Shown: piece after piece, positions 48,318 to 55,771 of the stretch
Layout: each line of letters starts with the position of its first letter
How positions within the stretch are numbered: position 1 is the stretch's first letter
Assembly: GCF_001305575.3 (NCBI RefSeq)
Contig: NZ_CP012373.2
Location: 496,001-560,000 of the forward strand
From: Beggiatoa leptomitoformis
Lineage (GTDB): Bacteria; Pseudomonadota; Gammaproteobacteria; Beggiatoales; Beggiatoaceae
DNA length: 64,000 nucleotides
Direction of reading: 5' to 3'
The notes under the pieces: model-generated
What the model saw: the letters and a program-made list of their open reading frames with translations, nothing else
Databases searched by the model: none
Told to the model about the DNA's origin: nothing
Position numbers and translations under genes: made by a program

Positions 48318-48368
48318 TCTTCTTCAAACAAGGTTTTGTTGTGGCTGATAAATAAAGTCAACACAAGG

Positions 48369-48654
48369 CCTTATTTCATTTTCTCGTCTGCACTTCCTCC
48401 GCTGTTAAGCTGTTCGTCAAGGCTAGGACTACTTAACGCTTAAAAGATATGAAATTTTTGATAAAAGTAAAATTTTTTTTTGCCTGCCACTGACTTTTTT
48501 TTGTGTAGGTAAAAAAGCGCGCGCGCTCGAGAGAGTCTGACAAAAAAAAATTTGACTTGTATAAAAAACTTCATTGGTTAATAGGCGTTAAGTAGTCCTA
48601 GCCTTGACGAGCTTAACCACGCGGAGGAAGTGCAGACGAGAAAATAAAATAAGG
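48369..48654. repeat. Non-coding region with 70-bp inverted repeats, candidate phage origin/packaging site or MITE
   Basis: Arms 48369-48439 and 48585-48654 are near-perfect complements (for example TCTCGTCTGCACTTCCTCC against GGAGGAAGTGCAGACGAGA). Between them is a GCGCGCGCGC stretch flanked by opposite A- and T-tracts. The insert is absent from the equivalent spot in copy 2. In filamentous phages the main intergenic region carries long hairpins for replication and packaging, which this could be; the alternative is a MITE. Confidence 0.7.
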
Positions 48655-48866
48655 GAGGAAGTTTGTTGTTAGTTAAGACTTAAGGAGTGCTACGCACAAC
48701 TGAACAGATTGCCTTTTTTTACACACAAAGGAAATTGCAAAAAGCAGGCCATCGCTTTATAAAATAATGTTGCAATTCAGTAGTTTAATGTAATCTTTCG
48801 ATTGAAAAAGGGCTTAAAAAACGCTATAATGTTATTGAAATCAACTAATAGCGTGGAGTTTCCAAC

Positions 48867-49370
48867 ATGAAAGCCTACAATCGTGAAGCCACTAAAACCC
48901 TTAGAATCCCTGTTTCTCGTGTTGCTGAAATAGAGGAATATCTACGCACAGTCCCCGCAGATAAAGCCGATGAGGTAATGGAAATGATTGCAAAACACTT
49001 AGGAATCCCACGCCAACGCAAACCCGTGCAATTAACCCTTGTGAAAAATGATGATGTTATTCCTGTAGAACCCACAGGACAATTAAGCCTTATTGAGAAC
49101 GTTCAGCTTGTGAAGCTGGAAAGCGAGTTAAAAGAGAAGGACGCGGAACTTGAAACCGTAGAAGCGAAAGCAGGGGAACTGCAAAGCGAGCTGGAAACCT
49201 GCAAGCGGTCACTGGAGAGTGCGGAAGCAAAATTGAACGGTTTAACCGCCGTGTTAGCAACCTTTAAGACAAAATTACATCCAACCTCGCCCCGTTGGGA
49301 ACATGCACGGAAGTTATTGGCAGAACTGGAAAGCGTTTTACTATACGACGGTGAAGATGTGGCGTTATAG
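48867..49370 (+). CDS. Coiled-coil phage protein
   Basis: 167 residues. The N-terminal 60 residues (MKAYNREATKTLRIPVSRVA, then MEMIAKHLGIPRQRK) look like a ribbon-helix-helix-type DNA-binding domain; the rest is coiled coil (LKEKDAELETVEAKAGELQS). It faces the Zot block and ends 6 bases inside it. The position between origin-like repeat and morphogenesis genes could fit a replication accessory or partition protein. Confidence 0.55.
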   Translation: MKAYNREATKTLRIPVSRVAEIEEYLRTVPADKADEVMEMIAKHLGIPRQRKPVQLTLVKNDDVIPVEPTGQLSLIENVQLVKLESELKEKDAELETVEAKAGELQSELETCKRSLESAEAKLNGLTAVLATFKTKLHPTSPRWEHARKLLAELESVLLYDGEDVAL

Positions 49371-49898
49371 TGGACAAAAAAAGTAATCATAAACTGACAA
49401 AAACAACAGGAAAAGGAGAAAAGCCAGCATAAAAGGTTTTACAAAAAAATCTAGTATTTCAAGGAATTTAAACAGTAACCTATCTAATACAAAAATCCCC
49501 TTCAGCGACATACTGGGCTTCATATGACAGTATTGAGGATATTGACGAATAGGCGGCTCTAATAATTGGGCTGACTGCGTTACAAAATAAAAATCGTGTC
49601 CATAATGACGGTGAAACCGAAAGTATTTTAGGAATTGAGGATAGTCCTTGTCTTGTGGTGAGAAAAACCGTTGTGCGTCATTAACAATGAAAACCGCATT
49701 AAGCGGCAAAAGATATGAAAGAGGATAAAGTTCAAAAGTTTCAGCATCGACAAGAACAACTTTAGGGTAAGTTTCAAAAAGTCGTGTTGGAAATTCAAAG
49801 TTTAAAAGATAGACAGGGCGCGGTGTTTTGGCTAAGTCTTTTAACAACACATCAAAGACATAATTAACCCGTTCAGAACCTTCAATAATAGCTGTCAT
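49365..49898 (-). CDS. Zot-like paralogue without P-loop
   Basis: 177 residues. The stretch VFIVNDAQRFFSPQDKDYPQ followed by YFRFHRHYGHDFYFVTQSAQ runs parallel to the neighbouring Zot sequence LFIIDEVQTLYP ... FQKHRHLNWDFYFTSQ. No Walker A is present at the N-terminus. Two hydrophobic stretches end the protein (FVKPFMLAFLLFLLFLSVYDYFF). It overlaps the end of the Zot gene by four bases. It may pair with Zot at the membrane as a non-catalytic partner, as pI/pXI pairs do in Ff phages; that is inference. Confidence 0.55.
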   Translation of the reverse strand: MTAIIEGSERVNYVFDVLLKDLAKTPRPVYLLNFEFPTRLFETYPKVVLVDAETFELYPLSYLLPLNAVFIVNDAQRFFSPQDKDYPQFLKYFRFHRHYGHDFYFVTQSAQLLEPPIRQYPQYCHMKPSMSLKGIFVLDRLLFKFLEILDFFVKPFMLAFLLFLLFLSVYDYFFCPL

Positions 49899-51127
49899 TT
49901 TGTTGCACCAAAACTAGGAAAATTAACATTGCTCATTAAAGGCGGTTTAGCCTTATCTGGTTCTATCTCCTGATAGCAAGCAATGTGTTGAATAAAATTC
50001 TCTTTTTCTACGCCCCCGAAGTACAAGCGCATGGCACAGCGTCCATCAATTTGAAAGCGATAACCCACGTTATATAAGTCCTCATAATCAATCGTTAGAT
50101 TAGAATGCAAATCATCAGAATATAAAAGAAACTTCGCTTTTATCTGTTTTTTAACGATGGTTTTTTTAAGTCCCTTGTCGTCTATGTATTCAAGCGTTCC
50201 ACCGAGTACGGCATACCCCCCGAGTACGTAGAAGTTGTAACCCTCGTAGGGTCTGAGAGGAAGAACAACCCGAGCCTTGCTATAAGCCACAGAAGAACCA
50301 CCAGACTTATTAAGCGAAGTAGCGTCATGGCCAGAAACTTCAGCGGGACGAGTAGAATTTTCAGCAGAATCAGAATTATTTTTTTCATGTCTGGATGACC
50401 AAGTTAAAATCCCATTCACAACGTAAATTAAACCGCCCGCAATCAGAATAAAAAGAATCCACAGTTTAATACTCTTGAAAATACTCGCATTAACAATTGT
50501 GTCTGATGTTTGACCCGTTGCGGTGGAGTCGTATAGTGGCCAGGCCACTTTACCGACGCTTTTAGCGGACACCATTTCTTTACGGGTAACTACGCGCGGA
50601 TGGCTTGGGGTGTGGTATTCCCTCAGTACGTAACCACTCACACCAACAGTGCCTTGGTTGGTATGTCGCCAACAGCCCTCGATAATCATACGGATATCTA
50701 AGTGTATTTGGCGCATATCTTGGCTGGTGAAATAAAAATCCCAGTTAAGATGCCGATGCTTTTGGAAGGCTTCTAAAACCCCGCGCGGTCTCCAGTCTTC
50801 TGTTCCTGTATAGTCAAACTTTGCCCAATCACGTTTGCCGATGGTTGTCGGGTAAAGTGTTTGCACTTCATCAATAATAAATAGAACTTCTTTGGGTGCA
50901 TGATGGAAAAAACGTTGCCATTGTTTTAACCCTTCTTCAGTTTCTGAGGTTTCGTTAATGACTTCTGCACCTGTTTCCCCCAGCATAGCTATACAACGTT
51001 CTTGGGTTAAACCCCGAACATTGGTAATAATGCGCTTGCCTGCTTTCCAAGCGGGAATTAAGCCCTCATAAACCGCCCACGTGGTTTTAAAGCTACCCGG
51101 TACGCCGTGAAAAAGTAAAATAGACAT
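49895..51127 (-). CDS. Zot-family phage assembly ATPase
   Basis: 410 residues. Walker A GVPGSFKTTWAVYEG directly follows the start MSILLFHG, Walker B is LFIIDEVQ, and one membrane helix lies at about 231-250 (IKLWILFILIAGGLIYVV), with a periplasmic tail. This is the inovirus pI/Zot morphogenesis protein, which drives phage extrusion through the inner membrane. The ATG at 51127 overlaps the DUF2523 stop. The name Zot comes from a proposed toxin role in Vibrio; none is implied here. Confidence 0.92.
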   Translation of the reverse strand: MSILLFHGVPGSFKTTWAVYEGLIPAWKAGKRIITNVRGLTQERCIAMLGETGAEVINETSETEEGLKQWQRFFHHAPKEVLFIIDEVQTLYPTTIGKRDWAKFDYTGTEDWRPRGVLEAFQKHRHLNWDFYFTSQDMRQIHLDIRMIIEGCWRHTNQGTVGVSGYVLREYHTPSHPRVVTRKEMVSAKSVGKVAWPLYDSTATGQTSDTIVNASIFKSIKLWILFILIAGGLIYVVNGILTWSSRHEKNNSDSAENSTRPAEVSGHDATSLNKSGGSSVAYSKARVVLPLRPYEGYNFYVLGGYAVLGGTLEYIDDKGLKKTIVKKQIKAKFLLYSDDLHSNLTIDYEDLYNVGYRFQIDGRCAMRLYFGGVEKENFIQHIACYQEIEPDKAKPPLMSNVNFPSFGATK

Positions 51128-51417
51128 TAAGAAATAAACGAGAAGAGGTAGCGGGTTATACGGGCAGTGGCTAGCAAATGAACGCACTCTTTAACCTTGA
51201 AGAATGCGAAAGCATTGACAAGACCGGGGTTTAAATTAGAAAAAAGAGTGTCAATTTTTCCCATCACATCGTAAAAAGCAATAATGTCTTGTCCCATTTT
51301 CCAAAAAATATCAACTAAAAACAACATCAAACTAAAATAGACATATAAAAGCAAATCACCTATACCCGCAAAAATGGCGACGAGTCCAGCATAAAGAAAA
51401 TCTATCAATTCTTGCAT
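51127..51417 (-). CDS. DUF2523 inovirus minor coat-like protein
   Basis: 96 residues with three hydrophobic helices (FLYAGLVAIFAGIGDLLLYV, YFSLMLFLVDIFW and a weaker third). DUF2523 proteins sit just before zot in filamentous phages and match pVI-like end caps. The 5' part is repeated as a broken piece at 55.4 kb. Tightly packed between coat and Zot genes. Confidence 0.82.
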   Translation of the reverse strand: MQELIDFLYAGLVAIFAGIGDLLLYVYFSLMLFLVDIFWKMGQDIIAFYDVMGKIDTLFSNLNPGLVNAFAFFKVKECVHLLATARITRYLFSFIS

Positions 51418-51420
51418 TTT

Positions 51421-52047
51421 CTAGCCTTTGGTTAAGGTGATAAAAATAGCCGAGAGAACCACCATAAAAATAAAAAAACTGGCTAATACGGTGAAAAAAT
51501 CGCAATACGTTTGTTCTGAAAAATCTAGGGTGTAAGTGCTAGAACCTAAAGGAATGGAAAACTTGGGAAGTAGAGAACATTGACCGGGTACGATATTGGG
51601 AATATCTAAAGATGAGGCATTGCGAATTGTACCAAGTAAATCTGTAAGCTCTTGTCTTGGGTTGCCTTCTGGAATTTTTAAGTTAATAGCGGGCGCATTA
51701 GCACTAAGTTTGTTACCTATACCGTCTAGTTTATCGCCAACGTCTTTAATGCCGTCACTAACGCCTTTTATGGCATCACCAACCCCTTTAATGCCGTCAC
51801 TAACTCCCTTTACAGCATCACCAACGCCCTTAACACCTCCGATAATGGCTTCACCTTGTGCGTAGGTCATAGGTGCAGTATTAGCATTAGCATCAGTTGC
51901 CACGCCATTCTTATCAAAACAAACCAGCTTCCCTGTTGGGTCAGATATCCAATTACCTGTTGGGCAAGGGTTCGCTTGCGCTGTTGAGCCATCCTTATCT
52001 ACACAAGTAACTTTCCCCGTTGTATCAGTAAAACTATAGCAACAGTA
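51421..52047 (-). pseudogene. Minor coat/attachment protein gene, 5' end lost
   Basis: The frame is open from 52047 to the stop at 51421 but has no proper start; an in-frame TAG precedes it and a palindromic element sits just beyond. The readable part has cysteine-containing repeats (NPCPTGNWISDPTGKLVCFD), a GxGDAxKGVSDGIK linker repeat and a C-terminal membrane anchor (FFIFMVVLSAIFITLTKG), the plan of inovirus adsorption or TspB-like proteins. A GTG at 51903 might still start a 160-residue remnant carrying the anchor. Confidence 0.65.
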
Positions 52048-52092
52048 CTATAAAAAGATTAAATAGAATTCAGTAAAAAGAACTTATCAAAT

Positions 52093-52239
52093 TTGCTCGT
52101 TACCAAGCTCTGCTTGGTAATGCCTGCCTTGCAAGCTCCGCTTGCCGAGTACAAGCGGACTTAAGCGGGGGGCGTTCAAGTACCCGCCAAGCAGAGCTTG
52201 GCGAATAGGCATTACCAAGCAGAGCTTGGTAACGAGCAA
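52093..52239. repeat. 147-bp palindromic element with perfect 33-bp terminal inverted repeats
   Basis: Ends 52093-52125 and 52207-52239 are perfect complements, and each is itself partly palindromic (ACCAAGCTCTGCTTGGT). The centre holds further GC-rich hairpins (GCAAGCTCCGCTTGC). It looks like a MITE or large REP-like element. It sits at the point where the coat gene loses its 5' end. Confidence 0.8.
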
Positions 52240-52272
52240 TACTTTTTTACGGAAATCTGTTGAATAGGTCAT
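52240..52272 (-). pseudogene. Possible IS630-type transposase N-terminal fragment
   Basis: The first eleven codons of a leftward frame read MTYSTDFRKKV, the standard start of IS630-like transposase helix-turn-helix proteins, then run into the palindromic element. AAGAGAATAAGA stands in front as ribosome-binding site. The element may be a deletion derivative of such an IS. Short, so possibly chance. Confidence 0.4.
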
Positions 52273-52300
52273 TTCTTATTCTCTTTTTAAAATACGGTTA

Positions 52301-52777
52301 CTATACCGTCGAACCCATAAAAGTTTTTTTCGGTACAACAGAATCAACTTTTTCAGTTGTTTCAACTGGTTTTTCGGTAACGGTCGGGATTTTTTCAGGC
52401 ACAACCGCAGGCGTGGCGTGTTGATGTGCATGAATAGATGAACCGATTAAGGTATCTAAGGCTATCGGTTTAACGCTTGCTTGAACGGTATAAGATACTT
52501 GTGCGTCACGGTCGCCAAACTGGAAAGCGGACGCTTTTACGGATACTAAAACTCGTCTTTTCAGTAAGGGCGTAAAGTCTTCAGGATTCGGACACTTGGC
52601 AATAATTAGCAAATCTCTAGCATTGGGAACTTCGCATAATATTTCAATTTCATAGCCCCCCGGTCTAACTTCTTTTGTTTCTCTATCTGTAAAATCTTCT
52701 TTAGCGATGACTTTGCGCAACTCACCTAATAAATACTGACCATCGGCAACAATTTCACCTGTTTGTGGATTAAACAT
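52301..52777 (-). CDS. Phage protein at the ssDNA-binding protein position
   Basis: 158 residues. The N-terminal 115 residues are beta-rich (GGYEIEILCEVPNARDLLII, RRVLVSVKASAFQFGDRDAQ), compatible with an OB-fold; the tail is a flexible Pro/Thr/Glu/Lys linker ending GSTV. Filamentous phages have a single-stranded DNA-binding protein (pV) before the coat genes, and this gene occupies that spot. No sequence signature confirms it. Confidence 0.45.
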   Translation of the reverse strand: MFNPQTGEIVADGQYLLGELRKVIAKEDFTDRETKEVRPGGYEIEILCEVPNARDLLIIAKCPNPEDFTPLLKRRVLVSVKASAFQFGDRDAQVSYTVQASVKPIALDTLIGSSIHAHQHATPAVVPEKIPTVTEKPVETTEKVDSVVPKKTFMGSTV

Positions 52778-52830
52778 ATTTCAATTTCCTAATGGTTAGA
52801 GCCTGTCATCAAATAAGAAGGGTTAAAGGT

Positions 52831-53163
52831 TCAAGCTAAAAGAATCAAGGTAGAAGCCAAATAAACCCCACTTAAGAAATTCCTAGCGCGTTTATCATAT
52901 CGTGTAGCTATTGCACGATATTGCTTTAATTTACCAAAGAAATGCTCGATTAAATAACGTGCCTTATAAAGAGCTTTATCATAATCAGGTGGATTTAAAC
53001 GATTTTTCCTGTACGGAATCACAGGTTCTATGCTTTTCTGTTTTAAAACATCTCTAACCCGTTCATCAGCATCATAAGCCTTATCAGCCAATAAAGCGTT
53101 TGCCTTTATCTGAGGAATAAGAGCATCAGCCCCTTCAAGGTCGCTTGCCTGTCCCGCAGTCAA
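52831..53163 (-). CDS. IS5-family transposase, downstream frame (OrfB)
   Basis: 110 residues, the C-terminal half of an IS427-like DDE transposase: LTAGQASDLEGADALIPQI, LLADKAYDADERVRDVL with a catalytic Asp, and the late glutamate in ARYLIEHFFGKLKQYRAIA. It needs fusion with OrfA to be active. A -1 slip on nine T residues joins them as PTLFFLTAGQ, which is the continuous family sequence. Confidence 0.88.
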   Translation of the reverse strand: MTAGQASDLEGADALIPQIKANALLADKAYDADERVRDVLKQKSIEPVIPYRKNRLNPPDYDKALYKARYLIEHFFGKLKQYRAIATRYDKRARNFLSGVYLASTLILLA

Positions 53164-53579
53164 AAAAAAAGGGTCGGATTGCCCAGTGCGTCAACAACGG
53201 AGTTAATCTTGGTACTTAAACCCCCTGCGCTACGTCCAATGGCTTCATCCGCGCCACCACCACTACTATGTTGATGCGCTCTAACTATAGTGCTGTCTAT
53301 CATGGCATATTCGTTATCAGCATCGGCACTTAGTATCTTGAAAACACGTTCCCAGACACCTTTCTGAGACCAACGACTGAAGCGGGTATGGACAACACGG
53401 AAATCACCAAAGCGTTCGGGAAGGTCGCGCCAAGGAATGCCACTGCGATAACGGAATAGAACAGCATCAATAAACAAGCGGTTATCTTTAGCCGTCATCC
53501 CGACATGTCCTTTACGCCCAGGGAGTAGCGGTTCTAGTTTTGACCATTGTTCATCGGTTAAGGCATAGCGACGACTCAT
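53160..53579 (-). CDS. IS5-family transposase, upstream frame (OrfA)
   Basis: 139 residues starting MSRRYALTDEQWSKLEPLLP, then GIPWRDLPERFGDFRVVH and the first catalytic aspartate in YAMIDSTIVRAHQHSSG. It ends in LFF at nine Ts (53162-53170) where a -1 frameshift gives the full transposase. The ATG at 53579 is the family start; an upstream extension is not part of it. Confidence 0.88.
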   Translation of the reverse strand: MSRRYALTDEQWSKLEPLLPGRKGHVGMTAKDNRLFIDAVLFRYRSGIPWRDLPERFGDFRVVHTRFSRWSQKGVWERVFKILSADADNEYAMIDSTIVRAHQHSSGGGADEAIGRSAGGLSTKINSVVDALGNPTLFF

Positions 53580-53655
53580 TGTTTTATCCTTGGCGATATC
53601 TGGGTATATACCTATAATATAACACTTTTTACTATTTGATGACACGCTCTAGTTA

Positions 53656-53892
53656 TCATTGTCTTGTCTCCGTCATTTGATAGTCGTCTAGTACCCGTGT
53701 ATCTGTTCCGTCTTGCCATATATCAGAAGGGTAAGCATTAAAGTATTTTGCTAGGGCTACCCGAACCGCGCGCGCTCCCTTTCCGTCTATGCTTTGATAG
53801 AGTAATACCCGCGATGTGTGAAAGTATTCGGCGGCTTCTTGTATCGTGCCAAACTCATCGCGCAGTTGTTCAAGCATCGATTCTTTGTTCAT
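53656..53892 (-). CDS. Ner/Nlp-like HTH regulator, copy 2
   Basis: 78 residues, clearly a duplicate of the gene at 46710 (shared GKGARAVRVALAKYF and DDYQMTETRQ). Same divergent placement relative to a CI-like gene, here across 25-bp operators. The IS5 element sits directly downstream. Confidence 0.75.
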   Translation of the reverse strand: MNKESMLEQLRDEFGTIQEAAEYFHTSRVLLYQSIDGKGARAVRVALAKYFNAYPSDIWQDGTDTRVLDDYQMTETRQ

Positions 53893-53918
53893 AGGGTATT
53901 TCCTACGTATAATTTAGG

Positions 53919-54079
53919 TGTAAGTGTAATCGTTACGCTTACATTCCCGCTTTTTTGTAAGCTATTGGTTTAACTTAAATCAGCACTGTAAGTGTAATCA
54001 TTACACTTACATAGCTTCTTTTAGCTAATTAACTAATCTAGCTATATAATCTTGTGTAAGTGTAATTATTACGCTTACA
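53919..54079. promoter_or_regulatory. Three operators of the copy 2 switch
   Basis: Three 25-bp dyads at 53919-53943, 53987-54011 and 54055-54079, built from TGTAAGTGTAAT and its complement. They share outer half-sites with copy 1 but are one base shorter at the centre. TATAAT at 54045-54050 lies four bases before the third operator, as in copy 1. Confidence 0.8.
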
Positions 54080-54135
54080 GGTATAGATTGCTCATACATG
54101 GGGAATCTGTCAACACAAAAGTGAGTTTTTTTATC

Positions 54136-54495
54136 ATGAGCGATACAACTGAAGTACTTGAGCGTTTATATCAACTACATAATGTAAAAAATGATGCTGA
54201 ACTAGCTAGAAAACTTAATATAGGTACAAGCACCATATCTAATTGGCGTACTCGTGACACTGTACCTTATAAAATTTGTGTAGAAATATCTAAACGTGAC
54301 AATGTATCTTTGGACTGGTTATTGACGGGAAAAGAACTCACAAATGTGAACAAGCCTAAAACCCAAGCCATAATTGAGATGATAGAAAATCTTGACGATA
54401 GCCAGAAACAAAAAGTTTATGCGGTTATTGAAGATGAAAAACGGTTTGCTGAAATGAAAAAAAGAATTGACCAACTCGAACGGAAAACGGCTTAA
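54136..54495 (+). CDS. CI-like repressor, copy 2, different DNA-binding domain
   Basis: 119 residues. The N-terminal HTH (DAELARKLNIGTSTISNWRT, then VSLDWLLTGKEL) is unlike copy 1, while the last 45 or so residues are almost the same (IEMIENLDDSQKQKVYAVIE). This mosaic fits an exchange of the DNA-recognition half. The ATG at 54136 gives a normal N-terminus. It should bind the 25-bp operators. Confidence 0.8.
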   Translation: MSDTTEVLERLYQLHNVKNDAELARKLNIGTSTISNWRTRDTVPYKICVEISKRDNVSLDWLLTGKELTNVNKPKTQAIIEMIENLDDSQKQKVYAVIEDEKRFAEMKKRIDQLERKTA

Positions 54496-54529
54496 ATTCA
54501 CTTTATATACTTAAAAAGAGGATAGTTTT

Positions 54530-54733
54530 ATGTATTACACCGTTGTTTTTGAACCAGATGAAGATGGTATATGGGTTGCTGAATGTCTTGAGTTATTAGG
54601 ATGTTTTAGCCAAGGTAAAACGCAAGAGGAGGCTTTAAACAATATCAAGGATGCGATTAAGCTGTATCTTGAAGTCAAACAAGAATTGAACATGCACAGC
54701 CAGCGCAAAGTTTGCCAAGTAGAGGTTGCCTAA
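54530..54733 (+). CDS. hicB: HicB-like antitoxin, copy 2
   Basis: 67 residues with VVFEPDEDGIWVAECLELLG and FSQGKTQEEALNNIKDAIKL, the HicB core. About half identical to copy 1 by eye, more diverged than the flanking sequence, so the two pairs may not cross-neutralise. AAGAGGATAG precedes the ATG; the stop overlaps the hicA start. Confidence 0.85.
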   Translation: MYYTVVFEPDEDGIWVAECLELLGCFSQGKTQEEALNNIKDAIKLYLEVKQELNMHSQRKVCQVEVA

Positions 54734-54951
54734 TGCCCCCTGTTCCTGCATTAAGTGCTTCAGAGGTTATTAAAAAATTTCAACGGTTAGGATGGATTAT
54801 TAGACGGCAAACGGGTAGCCATATCATGATGAATAAGGAAGGACACCCAGCATTATTAGTTGTTCCTAATCATCCTGAAGTTGCACGAGGAACATTGCGC
54901 GGATTAATTCGTGTTGCTGATATAACCGTTGATGAATTTATCAAAGCTTGA
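54733..54951 (+). CDS. hicA: HicA-like mRNA interferase toxin, copy 2
   Basis: 72 residues with the catalytic histidine in RQTGSHIMM and VPNHPEVARGTLRGLIRVA. The final DEFIKA and the 70 or so bases beyond match copy 1 closely. The ATG at 54733 overlaps the hicB stop. It appears intact even though later genes in this copy are broken. Confidence 0.86.
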   Translation: MPPVPALSASEVIKKFQRLGWIIRRQTGSHIMMNKEGHPALLVVPNHPEVARGTLRGLIRVADITVDEFIKA

Positions 54952-55039
54952 TTGTATTTGAAATCTGTCGGAAACCTAAAGGCAAATAACGGCAATTGAG
55001 CGTGAACGGAAAACCGCTTAACTACACAGGAGAAACTGC

Positions 55040-55246
55040 ATGAAAGAAAAAGTCTTATTTATTGCCATGATGACCATTATGTTCATGGGTATTTACATCA
55101 TGAAATAACACGTTGAGTTAATTGAATCAAACGAAGTAAAAGACGGTTGCAGAAAAACAGGCGATTATAGATAAAGCTGAAAAGACATAGATGAAATAGT
55201 AGCTTATGTTAATAAACTAACTTGTATTAGAAACCCGTTTAAATAG
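55040..55246 (+). pseudogene. Broken copy of the small membrane protein
   Basis: Aligns over its whole length with the intact gene at 48114 (same MKEKxLFI start, same CIRNPFK end) but has a TAA after IYIMK and later insertions and deletions that shift the frame. Confidence 0.85.
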
Positions 55247-55356
55247 TTTTCTTCAAACAAGGTTCTGTTGTGGCTGATAGATAAAGTCAACACAAAGGAA
55301 ATTGCAAAAAGCAGGTCATTGTTTTATAAAACAATGTTGCAATTCAGTAGTTTGAT

Positions 55357-55432
55357 GAATATCTACGCACAGTCCCAGCAGATAAAGCCGATGAGGTGTT
55401 AGAAATGATTGTAGAATACTTAGGAATCCCAC
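55357..55432 (+). pseudogene. Internal fragment of the coiled-coil gene
   Basis: Encodes EYLRTVPADKADEV-like sequence matching residues about 27-50 of the protein at 48867, with no start codon and a sudden change to DUF2523 sequence at its end. Confidence 0.8.
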
Positions 55433-55545
55433 AAAATATCAATTAAAAACAACATCAAACTAAAATAGATAGATAAAAGCAAATCACCTAGACCCGCAAA
55501 AATGGCGACGAGTCCAGCATAAAGAAAATCTATCAATTCTTGCAT
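55433..55545 (-). pseudogene. 5' fragment of the DUF2523 gene
   Basis: Matches the first 38 or so codons of the gene at 51417 (MQELIDFLYAGLVAIFAG), then joins the coiled-coil fragment. About 2.3 kb including the Zot block is missing at this join. Confidence 0.85.
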
Positions 55546-55548
55546 TTT

Positions 55549-55771
55549 CTAGCCTTTGGTTAAGGTGATAAAAATAGCCGAGAGAACCACCATAAAAATA
55601 AAAAAACTGGCTAATGCGGTGAAAAAGTCGCAATACGATTGTTCTGAAAAATCTGGGGTGTAAGTGCTAGAACCTAAAGGAATGGAAAACTTGGGAAGTA
55701 GAGAACATTCACCGGGTACGATATTGGGAATATCTAAAGATGAGGCATCACGGATTGTACCAAGCAAATTG
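55549..55771 (-). pseudogene. 3' fragment of the minor coat gene
   Basis: The last 73 or so codons of the coat gene (SLDIPNIVPGECSLLPKFS ... FITLTKG), nearly identical to 51421-51640. Similarity stops at about 55772. Confidence 0.85.

Larger units (their letters stand above)
52799..53649 (-). mobile_element. IS5-family element, IS427-like group
   Basis: 851 bp. Terminal inverted repeats GAGCCTGTCATCAAATA and GAGCGTGTCATCAAATA differ at one base, and a TA target duplication flanks them (52797-52798, 53650-53651). Two overlapping transposase frames inside. It inserted into the second-copy counterpart of the 65-residue gene at 46516. Confidence 0.9.

Noticed and set aside
49895-51127. Zot as a zonula occludens toxin
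   Set aside because: The sequence shows the phage assembly ATPase plan with a membrane helix. The toxin name comes from a Vibrio protein and nothing here supports that activity.
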